In this document: positions 42,430-55,829 of the stretch, one piece after another | How the letters are laid out: each line of letters opens with the position of its first letter | Numbering within the stretch: the first letter of the stretch is position 1 | Assembly (NCBI GenBank): GCA_000149265.1 | Contig: CH003163.1 | Span: forward strand, 870,518 to 934,517 | Source of the DNA: Ciona savignyi | Lineage: Eukaryota > Chordata > Ascidiacea > Phlebobranchia > Cionidae | Length of the DNA: 64,000 nt | Direction: 5' to 3' | Position numbers and translations under genes: made by a program | The notes under the pieces: generated by a model | Told to the model about the DNA's origin: nothing | Databases searched by the model: none | The model's input: only the letters and a program-made list of their open reading frames with translations

Positions 42430-45400
42430 GGTAGAAAAAAACAAAATAGAAAGTAAGTGGTATTACGAATTACATTAATTAGCATACCAGTATTTCAACA
42501 AATCAAAGTAGAACAGAACAGTTATGTTTATCTTCTTGCATGGGCTAGTATGGGAGGTGCATTAGGTGGTTAAGTCATTTTATTGTTCAAATTTTAAGCA
42601 CCATAAAATGAACATAGGATAGGTAGGAACTTAAAATTAAATAAAACATTTATACTTGAAAGTCAAGGAGTTATTAATATGCAAGGGTCAACTGCCATGT
42701 TACTCCGTTGTTTAGTGATAGTAAGACATAGAAACTGTGTGATATTTATAAATTAAAGCTGGGAAAACTAATGTTCAAGTTTCATAACAAAACTCTGCCT
42801 AATTCTTTTAAAGCATATTTAATATTTTGTACCAGTACTGTGTCTAGACAACATAACTTAATTGATCCTTTTTAACATAACTTATTTGTTCCTTTCTTTG
42901 GTCAAAAATCAGGGTACTGTAGTCCAGTACCATGGATTGCAAATGCTGTATATTTTTTATTTTAAATTTATTTAGGGTGTTTTAAAAAAATACAATTAAA
43001 AAATTAATTTTTGTTGGTGTATTTTTATAATTGAATTATCTCCAACTCGGCAACTCATAGTTTAACATGCCTCCGTAATTTTGTTTTTTTACAAACCTTA
43101 CTCTGTTTAACTGCACAACAATTTTAATACTGCCATCCTTATTTTAATTCATATTTTTATTTGCAATTCAATAACCGCATGTTTTTCATTGTCTCCTAGT
43201 TAAGCTTAAGCTTTATTTATTTCGTACTGTTTAATATTTTCGTCTGTGCGTTTAACAAATACATATGATATGATCGATTAATACTTTAAGCAATTTAGCA
43301 ACCGACTGATATTAATGTCACCACTTTCTGCCTACCGGATGACGGTCCGACAAGCTCGGTTCAAAAGCTACTGCAAGTCATATAGGCTACCGGCTGGATC
43401 TAGGGGTTCTTCGCTAAATGATATTGATAAAATACTTGATAGGTATTACATAAGGTAAGGTTTACATGTATGTATTAGTCGTATGTCAAACGTAAATGAC
43501 TTGTTTTTTTATGAATGCAAACATTGCGAGTCAGCTGTATATTTACCAACATGACTATACAAAAAATAATTTTAACCCGATTCGCGCAGGTAGGTTTACT
43601 TTTTTTTTACAAAACACATATAACAAGTTTCGCAGGTTACTGCCACCACAATGTCACATAACAACTAAAATATGACTGTAAAATGCGGCTATTGCTTAAC
43701 TATTAAATTTCAAAAACACATATGCCTATTGTTGATGAACACGAACCGTGAAGTAAGCCGGTATTGCTACATAATAAGGACAACGCGTTTAAGTGAAACA
43801 GGATACTGAGCTGGAAGAGGATATTAATATAATTAAATTGAGTTAGTGTGTAAAAATGGAATTAATTAAATTAGTTGCAGGTGTGGAAAATGGCTTTGCA
43901 ACCGATACATACCCCGTTTTTTATTCCAAACTTATTTGGTGACAAGCCCATCACAAATTTAAAACTTAGCCCGGTAAAAAAATGAAAACTGAGCTATACT
44001 TGCACAATGATTTGAATATGCGAAGTATTGCGTTCAACGCAAGTTAGTCGTTTTAAATCAAAATCTAACATGCAATATGGAAGAGTCTTTCACGTTTCGC
44101 TATCTTGTAGCCTACTATGTGGGTGGCATAGCATACTGGTCAGAGTAGATTCAACTAATATATATATATATATATATTAAATGGGGGTTTTATGGGTGGG
44201 AAGTTGGGAGGGGACCAGGTAGTATAGAACATATGAGATATATATATGACGACTATCTATATATATATATATATACCAAATATTAAAGAAATCAAATACT
44301 TTCGGAAACCCAGCTGTGTGTATTAAATCTCATGATCCATATTATTACAATAGTTGTTTTCCACATATAAACTGGGGTAATAATAAATAATTTTTAGTCA
44401 CGTAGTAGGGTGGATAATGACGCAGGTCCTGGATAGAGGTGGACAGGGGCATATTCTAATATAAACTACTTTTCGTGTGGTTGTGTACTTTGGGAAACGC
44501 CGTACCTAACGTTGGTAGACCCCAGGGATTGCCAACGGATCGACCAAAAATTTATAAAAGTTATTAAACATACAACAAACTGCAACAGTTCACTCAACCC
44601 ACTGACTTTAAACCAGCACCATGAGCTAATGTTGCTTAAACCGAGTGCTTCGGTGAAAACAAAACTAACGGTGTAAAAAAGTGAAAACAAAACAAAATTG
44701 TAATAAATATGTCTTCAACGTATTTAACCCACTGAAATAGCTCCGGTTAACCGACTGTTGGTGTAATATAATCTACCAATATCTTGTAATGTTTTTGATT
44801 CTTATTTTCGTCCTTAAATTACTGCTTGTGTGCAAAAATAAGAAATAGATCAACATTCATTACCGGTAAGGTCTGCCCATAAACACTTCGAAAAAAGTTG
44901 AATAAAGACATCCGCGTGAGGGTGGTACAGAGGTATCATTTACAAGAGTACATGATCTGAATATACACCATATTTTTCTCTACCAAACCCAAGATTCAAT
45001 AATAGAGCAATATTCATTACCGGCGAAGTCTGCCCATACGGGTATGAAAGTGTATCCTATCTAAATTGCTTTTTCAAAATTACATCAGTCTCTTAACCTT
45101 GCGTCTGACAATTCGTGTCGCTACGACGCGCGCCAAGGTCAGTGAAAAGTTTTGCAACAGTTGTTTGCCAACACTCAGGTTGCGGACTTCGAACTTTTCC
45201 GTATTTACCCAAGCTAGAGCAGTTATACACTAATACATCTGGGCAAAGATAACCGCACAAAATACACAACACTGACGGCTTGGTGGTTTTTGCTAGCTGG
45301 AAGTGTACAGCTTTTCCACTTTGGAGTTTAATTCGTCAAATTAAAGGCGCAGAACTTTCCTACTTAAAATAGTGTAACGAATATACTTTAAAAATGCGTC

Positions 45401-45834
45401 TTTTGGCTGCAGAATGTAAATGGCGGTTAAACGTCCAAAGTTGTTTGGCATTACGGTTTATGGACAGCGCAAATTTACTAACAAGCACTACGGTGAAAAT
45501 AAATTAAATAAAACAACGACAAAAAAACGAAAACCAATTCTTTAACATAAAGACACGGTGATCCCAGCACTTTAGCTCAAACAAAAAATATCTATTACTA
45601 AACCCGAAATTCCATTTAATGAGAACAGTCACTTTTTTCGTGATAAAGCAAAATCGGTCTCTGTCAAACAGTGGGCCGCGGGTTACCAAACTATGCTTCA
45701 GTATGAGAAACATAATAAAAGGCATTTGTTACGTTGATTTGACTTTTTTCGAATTCTATTCCAAAGGTTCCCTTGGGGTGCTTAGGATGCTGGCTCACAG
45801 ATTTTGCTGCGTGAACGTCTAATGTTTTGGAAGA
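42430..45834. other. Intergenic region between SCPx start and CAT gene stop
   Basis: Mostly unassigned and AT-rich. It includes a second-family SINE tail at about 43935-43990, dinucleotide (AT)n runs at about 44157-44180 and 44258-44276, and SINE-like fragments at about 44560-44780. One exon-like frame is listed at 43315-43454. Confidence 0.5.
43315..43454 (+). CDS. Candidate first exon of a divergent gene
   Basis: An ATG at 43315 opens 46 codons ending at a canonical donor ATAAG|GTAAGG. The peptide start MSPLSAYRMTVRQARFKSYC is rich in Arg/Lys/Ser and lacks acidic residues, like a mitochondrial presequence. It lies about 0.95 kb upstream of the SCPx ATG and points away from it. I could not find a downstream exon, so chance is possible. 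Confidence 0.25.
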
Positions 45835-48800
45835 TTAAACTTGAATTCGCTGATCCAAAAGCGCATCCTCGCCTTCCGTTCTATTGTCCATGGATTTCAT
45901 TTCAGTTTCCCTTGCCTTTTTCTCTTCAGCCCGGGCTTTGTTATTCGGGTTTTCCGCGCTATTTCTGATGCCGTAAAACACGTAAATCATCCCGCCTGCA
46001 AAATAAATTTTTTAATTAAGAAACCAAAACCTTGTATGGATCCTCATTGATGAAACAAAGCTTGCGTTCTCAGGCCCTCTGTTCACCATAATAACATTTT
46101 ACAGGAACTTGTCTCAAACTTATTACTGCTTTTGTGTCAGAACCAGCTACACATATTTATGCAGACACATTATCACAGCACTCATATCTGTTTTTGTGTG
46201 ATGTTTTAATACTTTCTTGGATGCTGGTTTCAATTTAAAAGCTATATAAAGTTTCAAACATAATTTACAACAATATATATATACAATGTATTTTTTGTAA
46301 AACACAATAATTAAAACAACTTACCTAAAATATGCTAATAAAAAGACGGGGAAATATGGCAAAGCAACAGTCATTACACCACAGCATAAAAACAATTAGA
46401 AAATATACGGAAGCAACCATAGTGCCCATATAAATTCTATTTCAAAAGTTCATAAAAAAATAACTTACCCATAACGAGCCAAATCAACATTTTATACCAA
46501 GTGGACGGAGGTAGCGATACCATAAGGTAAATATTAACAAACATGTTCAGTGCCGGCACAGTCGGTACAAGAGGCACCTGAAACAACAGACTGTCAATAC
46601 CAGTTTTGCCGGGTTAGGCATAATGCCCCCTCAGTTTAAACATCAAAATGCGGGCAGTAATATTATCGTGTTTTCCTGCTCCTGTGCCGTGATTTGTTTC
46701 ATTTGACATTATTTAATACCGGTACTGGGGCAAAAATGAATAAACTAAAATAAAAATGATTGATTTACAACATAACATGTGTTCCATTTTGAGGACCAAA
46801 CCTTCCCGTTTTAATTATAAACTGTGATTTGGCCTCATAAATGGTAGTATATATATATCCCGAATTATATATATATATACACAGAGGTTGAACAGGTCAG
46901 ACAGGTTTTGACATACAAGGTATTTGTGGTACACACGAGTAATTAAAATTGTGGTGTTTCATGAGGGTAGACTGTCGGAATGTCTAGACATTAAACTGAA
47001 GTGTGTGTTGTGCGTAAATAAACAAAGATAAGCATAGAGAATTAAGGATCCATGCTGTTTAGTATTTATATTTATAAACAGCGGTTTAAAAGACATAAGT
47101 TTGAACTTTTTTGGGGGAATTTCAGATTCTTTACCTCGTAATCACAATTTAATGTAGAATGTATGTTAACTTTTACCTTTTCAGAATAATTTAGAATGTT
47201 TGTTACCTTTTTAATTATTTTAGAATAATTTAGAATGTTTGTTCCATTTTTAATGTTTTAAAATAATTGAGAATGTATGTTCACTTTTTTTCTAATTGGT
47301 ACTTTATCGATAAAATTGTCTTTTCCTTACCGCAAAAGATAGTTTTTTATTGCTCTGCGGCTGCATTCCTATGCAAATCATCGGAAGAATGCTACAGATC
47401 ATGAAGATCACAGAAAACGCAATGGAAGCTCCGTTCCAGCCAGAAGAGGAGGCTAGAACAGCTGTCACGCTGAACAAGGTCATGCTCAGAGCTGCGGGAA
47501 GCGTTGTTAGTTGTTAAACAGACATGGTTGAACCTTGTAAAGTATTATCATTGCTAAACTGATAACCGCAATTTGCCAGATCTACTTCCACATAATCTTT
47601 AATGGTTTTAATTCGACTAATCACAGTAGTATCAATAAAACAACATCCCGCTATTTAACTAAGATTGCCTATTTTGCTGCAATTTTCAGCTGAAACTTAT
47701 TATCATGTATAACAGACGATCATTGCTGTGGATGTTAACACATTATCGCAGATGGCACGAAACTTGTTTAACCAAACCTGAGTCAATATTAGGAAACTAA
47801 TTTTCCCCTATAGGAGTAACACTGGAAAACTCATTTTTCCCAATAGGATAGGTAGGGAGAGGTAAGGAAACTCATTTTACCCCATTTATCTCCACCCGGG
47901 CTGGAGTAGAAGACTCATTTTCCTCTATAGGGGTGAAACAGGGAAACTTGTTTTTTCCCATAGGGTTGGTAGGGAGAGGAGTGGCCAGTGAGGTTCGTTT
48001 TAACACTGGATCTTAGGTACATACCTGATGCAACTGTGCACCAGTTTACAATGCTTGATACGGTCTGTGTGGGCAAAGAGGATTTTGGTTGAATCAGCAT
48101 CCTTATTTCAAATGATTCAGTGGATTGGGTGATTGGTTTGCTGTCGCCCTTTTCATAAGTTGCTTCGTCTGTGGACACGGGAGTAGCATCTGGCTGGTAC
48201 CTGATAAAGGACGATGTATTAGGAAAAGGTTATTGGGGTAGGGTGTGATATTCATAGATCCATATCGTTCAAAAGGGTGGGAAAATAACAGTTGGTTAAA
48301 TAACCGCAGTGAGCAGTCTAAAGCCATTTTAAGCTTGGAATATATTCATTAATACACTTGTGTAATACATCTCTTAAATTACTTCACATCTCTGGTTAAA
48401 AATTTTATTTAAAACTTGTTTTTCTTTACAGGCATACTTTTTACAAGCACATATTTTAAAAAAATATGCCTTACAAGTTATTTTGAAATAAAATTAAAAG
48501 GATAGTAAATTTTGATTTGAAATTTAACAATGCCACCACATCTCCGTTATCGCAGGGAGTCATGTAGTCCTTTCTAGCTAGAAACGTTATCTTAATTGCA
48601 AAGAAAGCGAGTTCATTTGTGCCATTTCTGCCGCCTATGTAAACTGCTTCAAGGAAGTGTGTGATAAAATGCATCTGTTCCCAAGTGAATGAGGCATACA
48701 AGTCTGGCAGATTATGAGGTCATTTAAAATAGCACAAGTAGTCTGGAGTGTGACCAACACATGCCAACATAGAGTGTGAACGCAACCTCCTTTGCAATGG

Positions 48801-51800
48801 TGAAGCATACCATGATTATTCCATTCATTTAATAGAATCAGTTAGTTGGGTAAATATTTGTGAAACATATCATTGTGATCACATTATTTTAATACTTTAG
48901 TTGGTTGGGTAAATATTGGTCTAGATTATTCGTAGTGTTTAGTAATTTGTAATTTGTTGCATAGGTGGTATTGGTATGTATAGGTTTTTAGTTACTGCAA
49001 GGAACTAATGCATTGAGCAATATGACACAACATCTCACCTTAAAAGTAGTACTGAGGTAGCTACCAGCGTATATGCGGCTAACGTTCCAATCGACATTAA
49101 GTCCACTAATTCCTTCAAGTCAAAGAAGACAGCCATAATACCTAAACACAAAATACACTTGTTTAAGATATAAATCTCACGATTTAAAAATGTCAGAAAT
49201 AATAGAAAATCCATTGATATTAGTTAAAGCCATTGTAGGAAATGGGATAAAAATTAAAAACTTTATGGTTCTATGAAAGTTCAAGCAACTGTGATAAACT
49301 TGGTATTCTGTTGAATGCTTGTGTTATAATGCGCCTACGTTATTTCTTTCAGGTTGATAATATGGAATATTATAATCCTTATGCCTCTTTAACTTCAGAG
49401 TTATGGTTAAAAGAAAGAAGTTTCAGTTGCCCACCTGCTAAAGTGCCGGATAAAAACGTAGCAACAAGAGGTGTTTTGGTTTTCTTGTGAACATTTGCAA
49501 GGAATTCAAATAGTAATCCGTCAATTGCCATTGCGTATATTATACGCGGCATTGGAAACATTGCTCCAAGTAAACTGTAAGAATTTTAATTCATGTTAAA
49601 GTTTAGCCATTCAGTACAAGGTAAACTGTGGGTGTATCAATTAGCAGACGTTTCCTGAACTAAGTGGCTTAGTGGGTTGAACAAAAACTGCAGCAACACT
49701 TCCATGCAACACTCTTTTACATTTTTATTAATAGTTCATTTAAAGTATAAAGTACCGTTATGTGCCTTTAGAATTATTGCACAAAAACAAACTAAAAAAA
49801 CAAAACGAATCTAACCTACTTGGTAAAACTCGAAACAGAAATATGTAAAAAAAATGTGTTTTAACACATTTGTAGAAACAAGTAGGTTCTGTCACTGTTA
49901 TGGATTATGTTTATTATTAATTAAACATGTATATATGTGCGCCTTTAAAATCCGTTACCTTGTAGACAGTGCGCATATGGCACCGACCGCGACAGGATAA
50001 CTGGCCCATGACATCCCTACTTCTTCAAATGCCACTGGGAGTGGTGCTAGTGTATCCAGCAAAAAGTAAGGCCGCATTAGTGTCAGCGTCGCCGAAATGG
50101 CGAGGTATGCAATGCAGCAGACGGCCAGGGAAAGGACGATTCCCAGAGGAATTGATTTCTGGGGATTTATGGCCTCCTCTCCTGCATGGAATGTTGGCAT
50201 TTAAAGCGCGAAAATTGCAAAAAACACCTTGACGAAAATTTGCACCGTTTAGTGCAGATTTTTACCTCACTTACAATTTTACATTAATTATTTAACAGCT
50301 TCTTAACGTGATATGGCAGCCTGGTTAATATGATAAATCACCACTAAAGTGTGGTAAAAATTAACATAAAGAGCATTTCAGGCAAAAAATTAAGAACAAA
50401 ACAACATAGCATAATGTGAGGAACTGTAATAAAGTGTCAGTAAAAAGTCAGCATTTTACTTTTTATTTGAAGGGATTATGGAATGTAACCAAATAAGAAA
50501 GAAAACACAAGCATACCTGTAGTTGCAATGCAATCAAAACCAACGAACGCATAAAAGCATGTAGCAGTTCCAGATATAAGGCCTCCAAACCCAAATGGCA
50601 TGAAACCGCCAGTACCGTATGGAGTCATGTCGATTGTTGTTTGAGTGACCATGCCCTGGGTGACATTGGAGCCAACTGCGGGAATGTTGGATACAAATTC
50701 ATAGGAGGCAGTGGTAACATAGCTCACGTTGTCGGCTGGGGCAGCAAAAGAAAGATTCCTGTAATGTCATCGAATTGAGAATATAATTTACAAGTTTAGG
50801 ATACAAAAGTCATTATTTAGTTCTGGTTTAGTTTAATTTTCCACAATAAAAAACACAAAACAGGGCTTTTCATGAGAAATAGGAAAACGGTAAAAGGATA
50901 GAAAAACAACAGTCGTTATCACAAAAAAATTAATGTGAATAGAATAGTTATGTTTACTGCCAGGCATGGGGTTTGTTCTTGACACACAACTGCAATGAGT
51001 TGACTGTAAATAAAATTTGGTAAATAGGATGAAAACATTACTCAATTGCTTGTTTGACCTATTAAACCTTTAGATTCAGACATGTTTATATCCTATTGGG
51101 TAGGTGAACCAAAAAGGTTATTATGTCTTAGGGTTAAACATGGTTTAGAGTACAGAAGTCGGGGAAAAACTCACACGAAATAATCATGAATTTCATCTGT
51201 CGTCCAATTCCAATTGTGGATGTCTGCCTGGGTTAATCCAGCAATAACAACAAACAATATGACACCAATGTTCAGCACAGTAAAGACCTTGTTCACTAAA
51301 GCGAATTCCTTCACTCCAAATGCAATTAAAGCTGAAATAAAAATTGTTGGGTAATTTCTTAAGTAAACTGGTACAAAATTTAATGCTTTACATACAATAG
51401 TTAAAGGATAAATAACCAATGCAAGCAAACAAGTGCTGAATCTAGCCGTCTTAAAAGCATAAGCAAGTTGAGCACTTACACAGGGGGCCTCATCCTTCAT
51501 GGTTGCAACAACCCTGTCTATCATCAAAATAGTGTGACAGTGCTTATATTTATATTACGATTTAAGGGTCTGACATGTACATAACTAAATGATTGCTGTC
51601 TTTATAAAAGTTTGTAAAAGTAACATTTAAACTTATTCAATATTGTATCAACTAAAGGGAAATGTAACCATACATAATACAGGATCTATCTGTATTATGA
51701 TATCTTTTAGTGTTGGCTTGAATCAAGAATTATCAAATATCCATATTGAGAATAATGAATTTGACTTTTGGATAGTCTGTTGCACTGATTGTAAAAATTC

Positions 51801-54800
51801 CAGTTGAAACAATACAAGCATGATATTGTATATCAGGCATGGGCAACATATGGTCCGGGGGTAGGTCCGGTCTGTGAAGGGATTTTGACCGGCCCACCAA
51901 CTGCATCTAAACATAACACGTGTTTAAGAAATTAAATACTATTCATGTAATAATCCAGGCCACCAAGGACTTTATTTTCCCACATCTAGCCCGCCGACTA
52001 GAGAAGTTGTCCACCGCTGGTTCGTATGCTAGTGGGTTCGACAACGAAAAATAATTTAAGGAAATGCTTGAAAATTTCATGTGTGGCCAAAGACAGGTTA
52101 CTATTGTGTTTATTGTTCATTGAATATCTATCTATTTTTGAATGACAATTTTTGAACAATACATCTGATTTGTGTATTGAATCAAGCCACCATACGCTTG
52201 ATCAAGGATATAAACACACATAAAAAGAAAACGTAAGGGCTAAACTTAGAACCATTTGGAATGAGCACTAGATATAAACAGTAGTCGAAATAAACGTCGG
52301 CCATGTTGGTTTGATAATAGAGTATCTAAATACTTTGATCCATGCATACAATATAGCTTAAACAATATAGCCAATTAAGGAAGAGAATCTTCCGGCTATA
52401 CATCCTTTTCCTAAACTGGAAATCCGTTTAAACTGTGTATAGTAATGTCTAATATTTGCCCCGTGATAATTTGTTTTGTTCTTGGCAGATGAAATAAAAC
52501 CGATTATAACAAAACACTCCATGCCAAACAATAAAGCTTGGAAACTTGACGACTTGACGTAATACATTAATTGTTGTTGTTTTTAATTACACATGAAGGA
52601 GTAAGTGCTTAGTTTCTTTTGTACACATAATCGAAACCGAGATCCAAGGAAGTTAGACCAACGTAAAGCAAAACACGATTGTCAACATATGCCGTGTGGG
52701 CGGAGTCCGCCGTATTTTATCAGCCAATCACGTTCGAGTCGCCCGCGCCGCCCCCAAATACTGGAAATCTTCGACCAACCACGAGCGAATGGCACGCTTC
52801 TGAGAAGCTTGCAATGAATGGGAATCCAAGCCATTCAACACTTCCGAAATATTCTTTCACAAGCAAACGATAAATAATAGTAAGCGCGTAACCCGATCAG
52901 CAATACAACACGAAATTTCCCGGTTGACTGCCTATAGCACACGAAATTAGAAACCTAACTATACAAGTTGAAACGAACGTTAAGTTATACTAATTTACAC
53001 CCAGCACAAAATCGACATAACTTATTTATAATACAATAATATTATAGTTGTCCGACTTATATTAACTTTAACAGCAGTTGTTTATATTTATGTTTTAACG
53101 ACTGTCGTTGTTATATTGTTTCCGTTTTATTTCCAATAATAGTTGTATTGAAGTTTCATATTCTTAACTTAAACAAAGCAATGTAAAATAACTATCTTAG
53201 CGAAAAAGATCTCACCGTTAATCCTTGCAACGTAAATGATTTGAATCTACCGAAAGGTTAATCGCCTATATTAAATCCACATAGAACAAACAGTGAGCAA
53301 AGCCGCGTAACAGGCAATTATCGTCAAAAAATGGTATTCTGTCAAACTAAGTAGGGAAGTGGTTAACGGACATTTGCCAAACGAAATCCGGTCAGGTTTC
53401 CTGTTCGATCTCCGATCTAAGTCCAGAGGTGCTCATGGAAAATAACGAATGTTGCAGATAAACATTTCAATGGGTCCGAAAAAACGAGTACATTAAGCAC
53501 ACTGGACCAGCGACGGCGACAGAATTGTGAATGGGTGAAAGGTTTTTAACAACACGCCCCTGTCTAACCACTGTAAGGTTTTCAACAATGCGCCCTGTCT
53601 AACCGCTGTATTTTTCCACTCGCGGGAATAGGAGTGAAATTGTATCCTGTCCGCTTCGAATGCAGTTCTCTGAAATAATCTACTCTTTTCATTGTATCTT
53701 GTTACATAAAGTTCAGGTTTTAGCACCTGTTTCGATCGAAAAAAAAACACGATTCTATTGTGTACAGCAAAAGGTCAGAGTCATTTTGTGAAAAACGAAC
53801 CTGTTAAAAGCATGACGATCGCAAAGGAGAATATATCCGGATATTCCGCCAACCCGGGTACGTCCATGCTACAGCAGGATAGCATATGCGTTTTTATTTT
53901 GTTGCCTATGAGCGCATCAAAGTTCCCGGTCCACGCCCTTGCAACGCTGGCTGCACCTAGAAAAGGTGTAATTTTTTAACGACAGCGTCACAGAAGTGAA
54001 TACGCTACCATTGGTTTTTACACAAAAGGGTCCGTTTCTCCGTGGGACAATAAAAGCTAAATCAGTTTGGCGTAAAGTAGGGGTACATATTTCTTGTTTT
54101 CACTTTTGCGTGCTTTAAAAGCCACGTTAAAACACAACAATCTACCTATAACGTAAGAGAGTATAAGATTCCATCCTATAACAAAGGCACAGCACTCTCC
54201 GACCGTTACGTAGCTGTAAACGTATCCGGAACCAGCTTTCGGTACACGCGCACCGAATTCTGCGTAGCAAAGACCTGTGAAAGGAGTACATTTAAATCAA
54301 TTGCTACTTTCATGAGAGGTACTTTGTTCCAACGACCATTTGAACCAAACCGTGGTATTTAACCTAAATTTCCTGGTTAGTTAAAATTTTGTAACAAAAC
54401 GGAACAAACCATAATGAGTTAATAAGTAAAAAACGACATTTTTGAACACAAACTAACAAACAAATGTCCACTGAAGCACACACTACGTTTTTTTTACACA
54501 ATAGGAACCTCACCTGAAAGGATTGATGTTAGGGCAGCAATGAGAAACGAGATGACGACGCTAGGGCCAGTTGTGTCTTTTGCAACGGACCCGGTAAGAA
54601 TGTAAACGCCGGCGCCTAATAATTCAATATGAGAGGTGAAAATCACCCTTCTTAGAAGTGAAACGGCAGGTTGCTTTCAAGAATATAGATATACTGTTTT
54701 TTTTGAAGTTTAGTACAGATGTACGCTCACTACGCAAGCAATGGAATAATTATGTTGTTACATAAGCACAGCTTGCGTTTTCATTACAGTGTAAGCCAAA

Positions 54801-55592
54801 AAAAGCTAATATAATACTTTTTACTTTACGACGGTTTCGAACGATACTTTATTCTTTTCAATCAATTAACAGGTAAATCTTATATTGACTTCTCTATTTT
54901 ATTTTGATAAGACTGTCTTACAAATTCATGCCTTATGCTGCGTATATTAGAGTTCAGCTAACTCCGTGTATACCCAGTACAACATAAAATATACACAAGA
55001 TAACATTCCGGAAAAGGCTGTTTCGTTCTGTTAATTAAAGTGACAGCATCTCTTCACACGGGCTACATTAGTTCGTGTTTAAAATCAATATATCAGCGAA
55101 TTTAAAACCCATTCGATTCAAGAAAAATTAAATTAGATTTATTTTGTAGTTTGTTAGATAAATAACTTTATTATAATACATTATTTTGATCTAAAAGGAT
55201 ATGGGTCCACGATAGCCTTTGTCTTATCTATATCTGTTATATAAATTCTTTCAAAAGGGTATGGGTCCATAGCGTATAGCTTATCTATAGATGGTAGATT
55301 AATTCTTTCTTGGTACTAATTAAAAACAATTAAGACACTATTTACAATATCTTCGTAAAAGGTGTGTGTTTAAGATTTGTATATTCGTGAATGCGAAAAA
55401 TATTTATTGTCTTGATCAGGCGGCACTTTATAGTGATGTTATCTCTACATCGACGAACTTACCTAAAGTAGCACCGACCCCAAGTGCCGTGAGATCAAAG
55501 ACAGTCAGCACCCTGGCGAGTTTACTTTCTCCCATTGTTTCCTCGTCGACCGTCTTTAGACGGCTGAGAGTCCTTCCAATATTCGAACACAT
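45835..55592 (-). CDS. Cationic amino acid transporter (SLC7 CAT family), 13 exons, 662 aa
   Basis: Exons 55592-55463, 54615-54514, 54274-54146, 53956-53801, 51331-51175, 50758-50517, 50181-49959, 49574-49435, 49141-49039, 48200-48025, 47491-47331, 46577-46469 and 45995-45835 join in phase (1989 nt with TAA). Hallmarks are [16 protein letters not shown] in helix 1 (residues 37-52), [54 protein letters not shown] then [18 protein letters not shown] (around 277-315), [33 protein letters not shown] and [19 protein letters not shown]. This is the plasma-membrane CAT group (SLC7A1-4) that moves arginine, lysine and ornithine. Which vertebrate CAT is closest cannot be told by eye. A luminal loop at about 225-275 has several Asn-X-Ser/Thr sites. 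The hydrophilic Glu/Lys-rich C-terminus is cytosolic by family precedent. Confidence 0.95.
47156..47286. repeat. Short tandem repeat, ~48-bp unit, 3 copies
   Basis: GAATAATTTAGAATGTTTGTT or a close variant recurs three times in the CAT intron between exons 11 and 12. Confidence 0.65.
47789..47985. repeat. Irregular short tandem repeats
   Basis: GGAAACTCATTTTTCCC-like units alternate with ATAGGNNTGGTAGGGAGAGG-like units, four to five imperfect copies, in the CAT intron between exons 10 and 11. Confidence 0.6.
51835..52019. mobile_element. Degraded hAT-type MITE
   Basis: The left end CAGGCATGGGCAAC and right end GTTGTCCACCGCTG form imperfect hAT-like inverted repeats, with GGTCCGG and CCGGCCCACC inside. 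Flanking 8-mers match only partly. It lies in the large CAT intron 4. Confidence 0.6.
52670..52810. promoter_or_regulatory. GC-rich island in CAT intron 4 (candidate internal promoter)
   Basis: This short CG-rich patch in AT-rich DNA contains GGGCGGAGTCCGCCGTATTT, AGCCAATCACG (a CCAAT box) and CGCCCGCGCCGCCCCC. It lies in a 2.5-kb intron, the longest of the gene. The role is inference only. Confidence 0.25.
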
Positions 55593-55596
55593 TTTG

Positions 55597-55819
55597 AAGA
55601 GGAGTAAAAAAACAATCGAATGCTAAAGGCTTTTAGAAACCGGCGCTGGTAGAAAAGTATAAATTCAAATGAAGTTGTGCGCAAAAACGCATTGAAACTT
55701 AAGAAATGTCGAAAAAAACTGTCAAGAGGAATAAAAAAATCGAATGCTAAAGGATTCTATAAAACGGCGCTAATAGAAAAGCATAAATTCAAATAAAATT
55801 GAGCACAAAAACGTATTGC
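55597..55819. repeat. 123-bp tandem duplication in the CAT 5' flank
   Basis: 55597-55694 recurs at 55724-55819. ATCGAATGCTAAAGG appears in both, at about 55616 and 55739, with CGGCGCT and AAATTCAAAT following at the same offsets. It begins 5 bp upstream of the CAT ATG, so it lies in the 5' UTR or core promoter. Confidence 0.85.
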
Positions 55820-55829
55820 GTCATTTCGA

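Noticed and set aside
45841..46050. 69-codon plus-strand frame at the CAT 3' end
   Set aside because: It is the antisense of CAT exon 13, whose frame and homology are clear.
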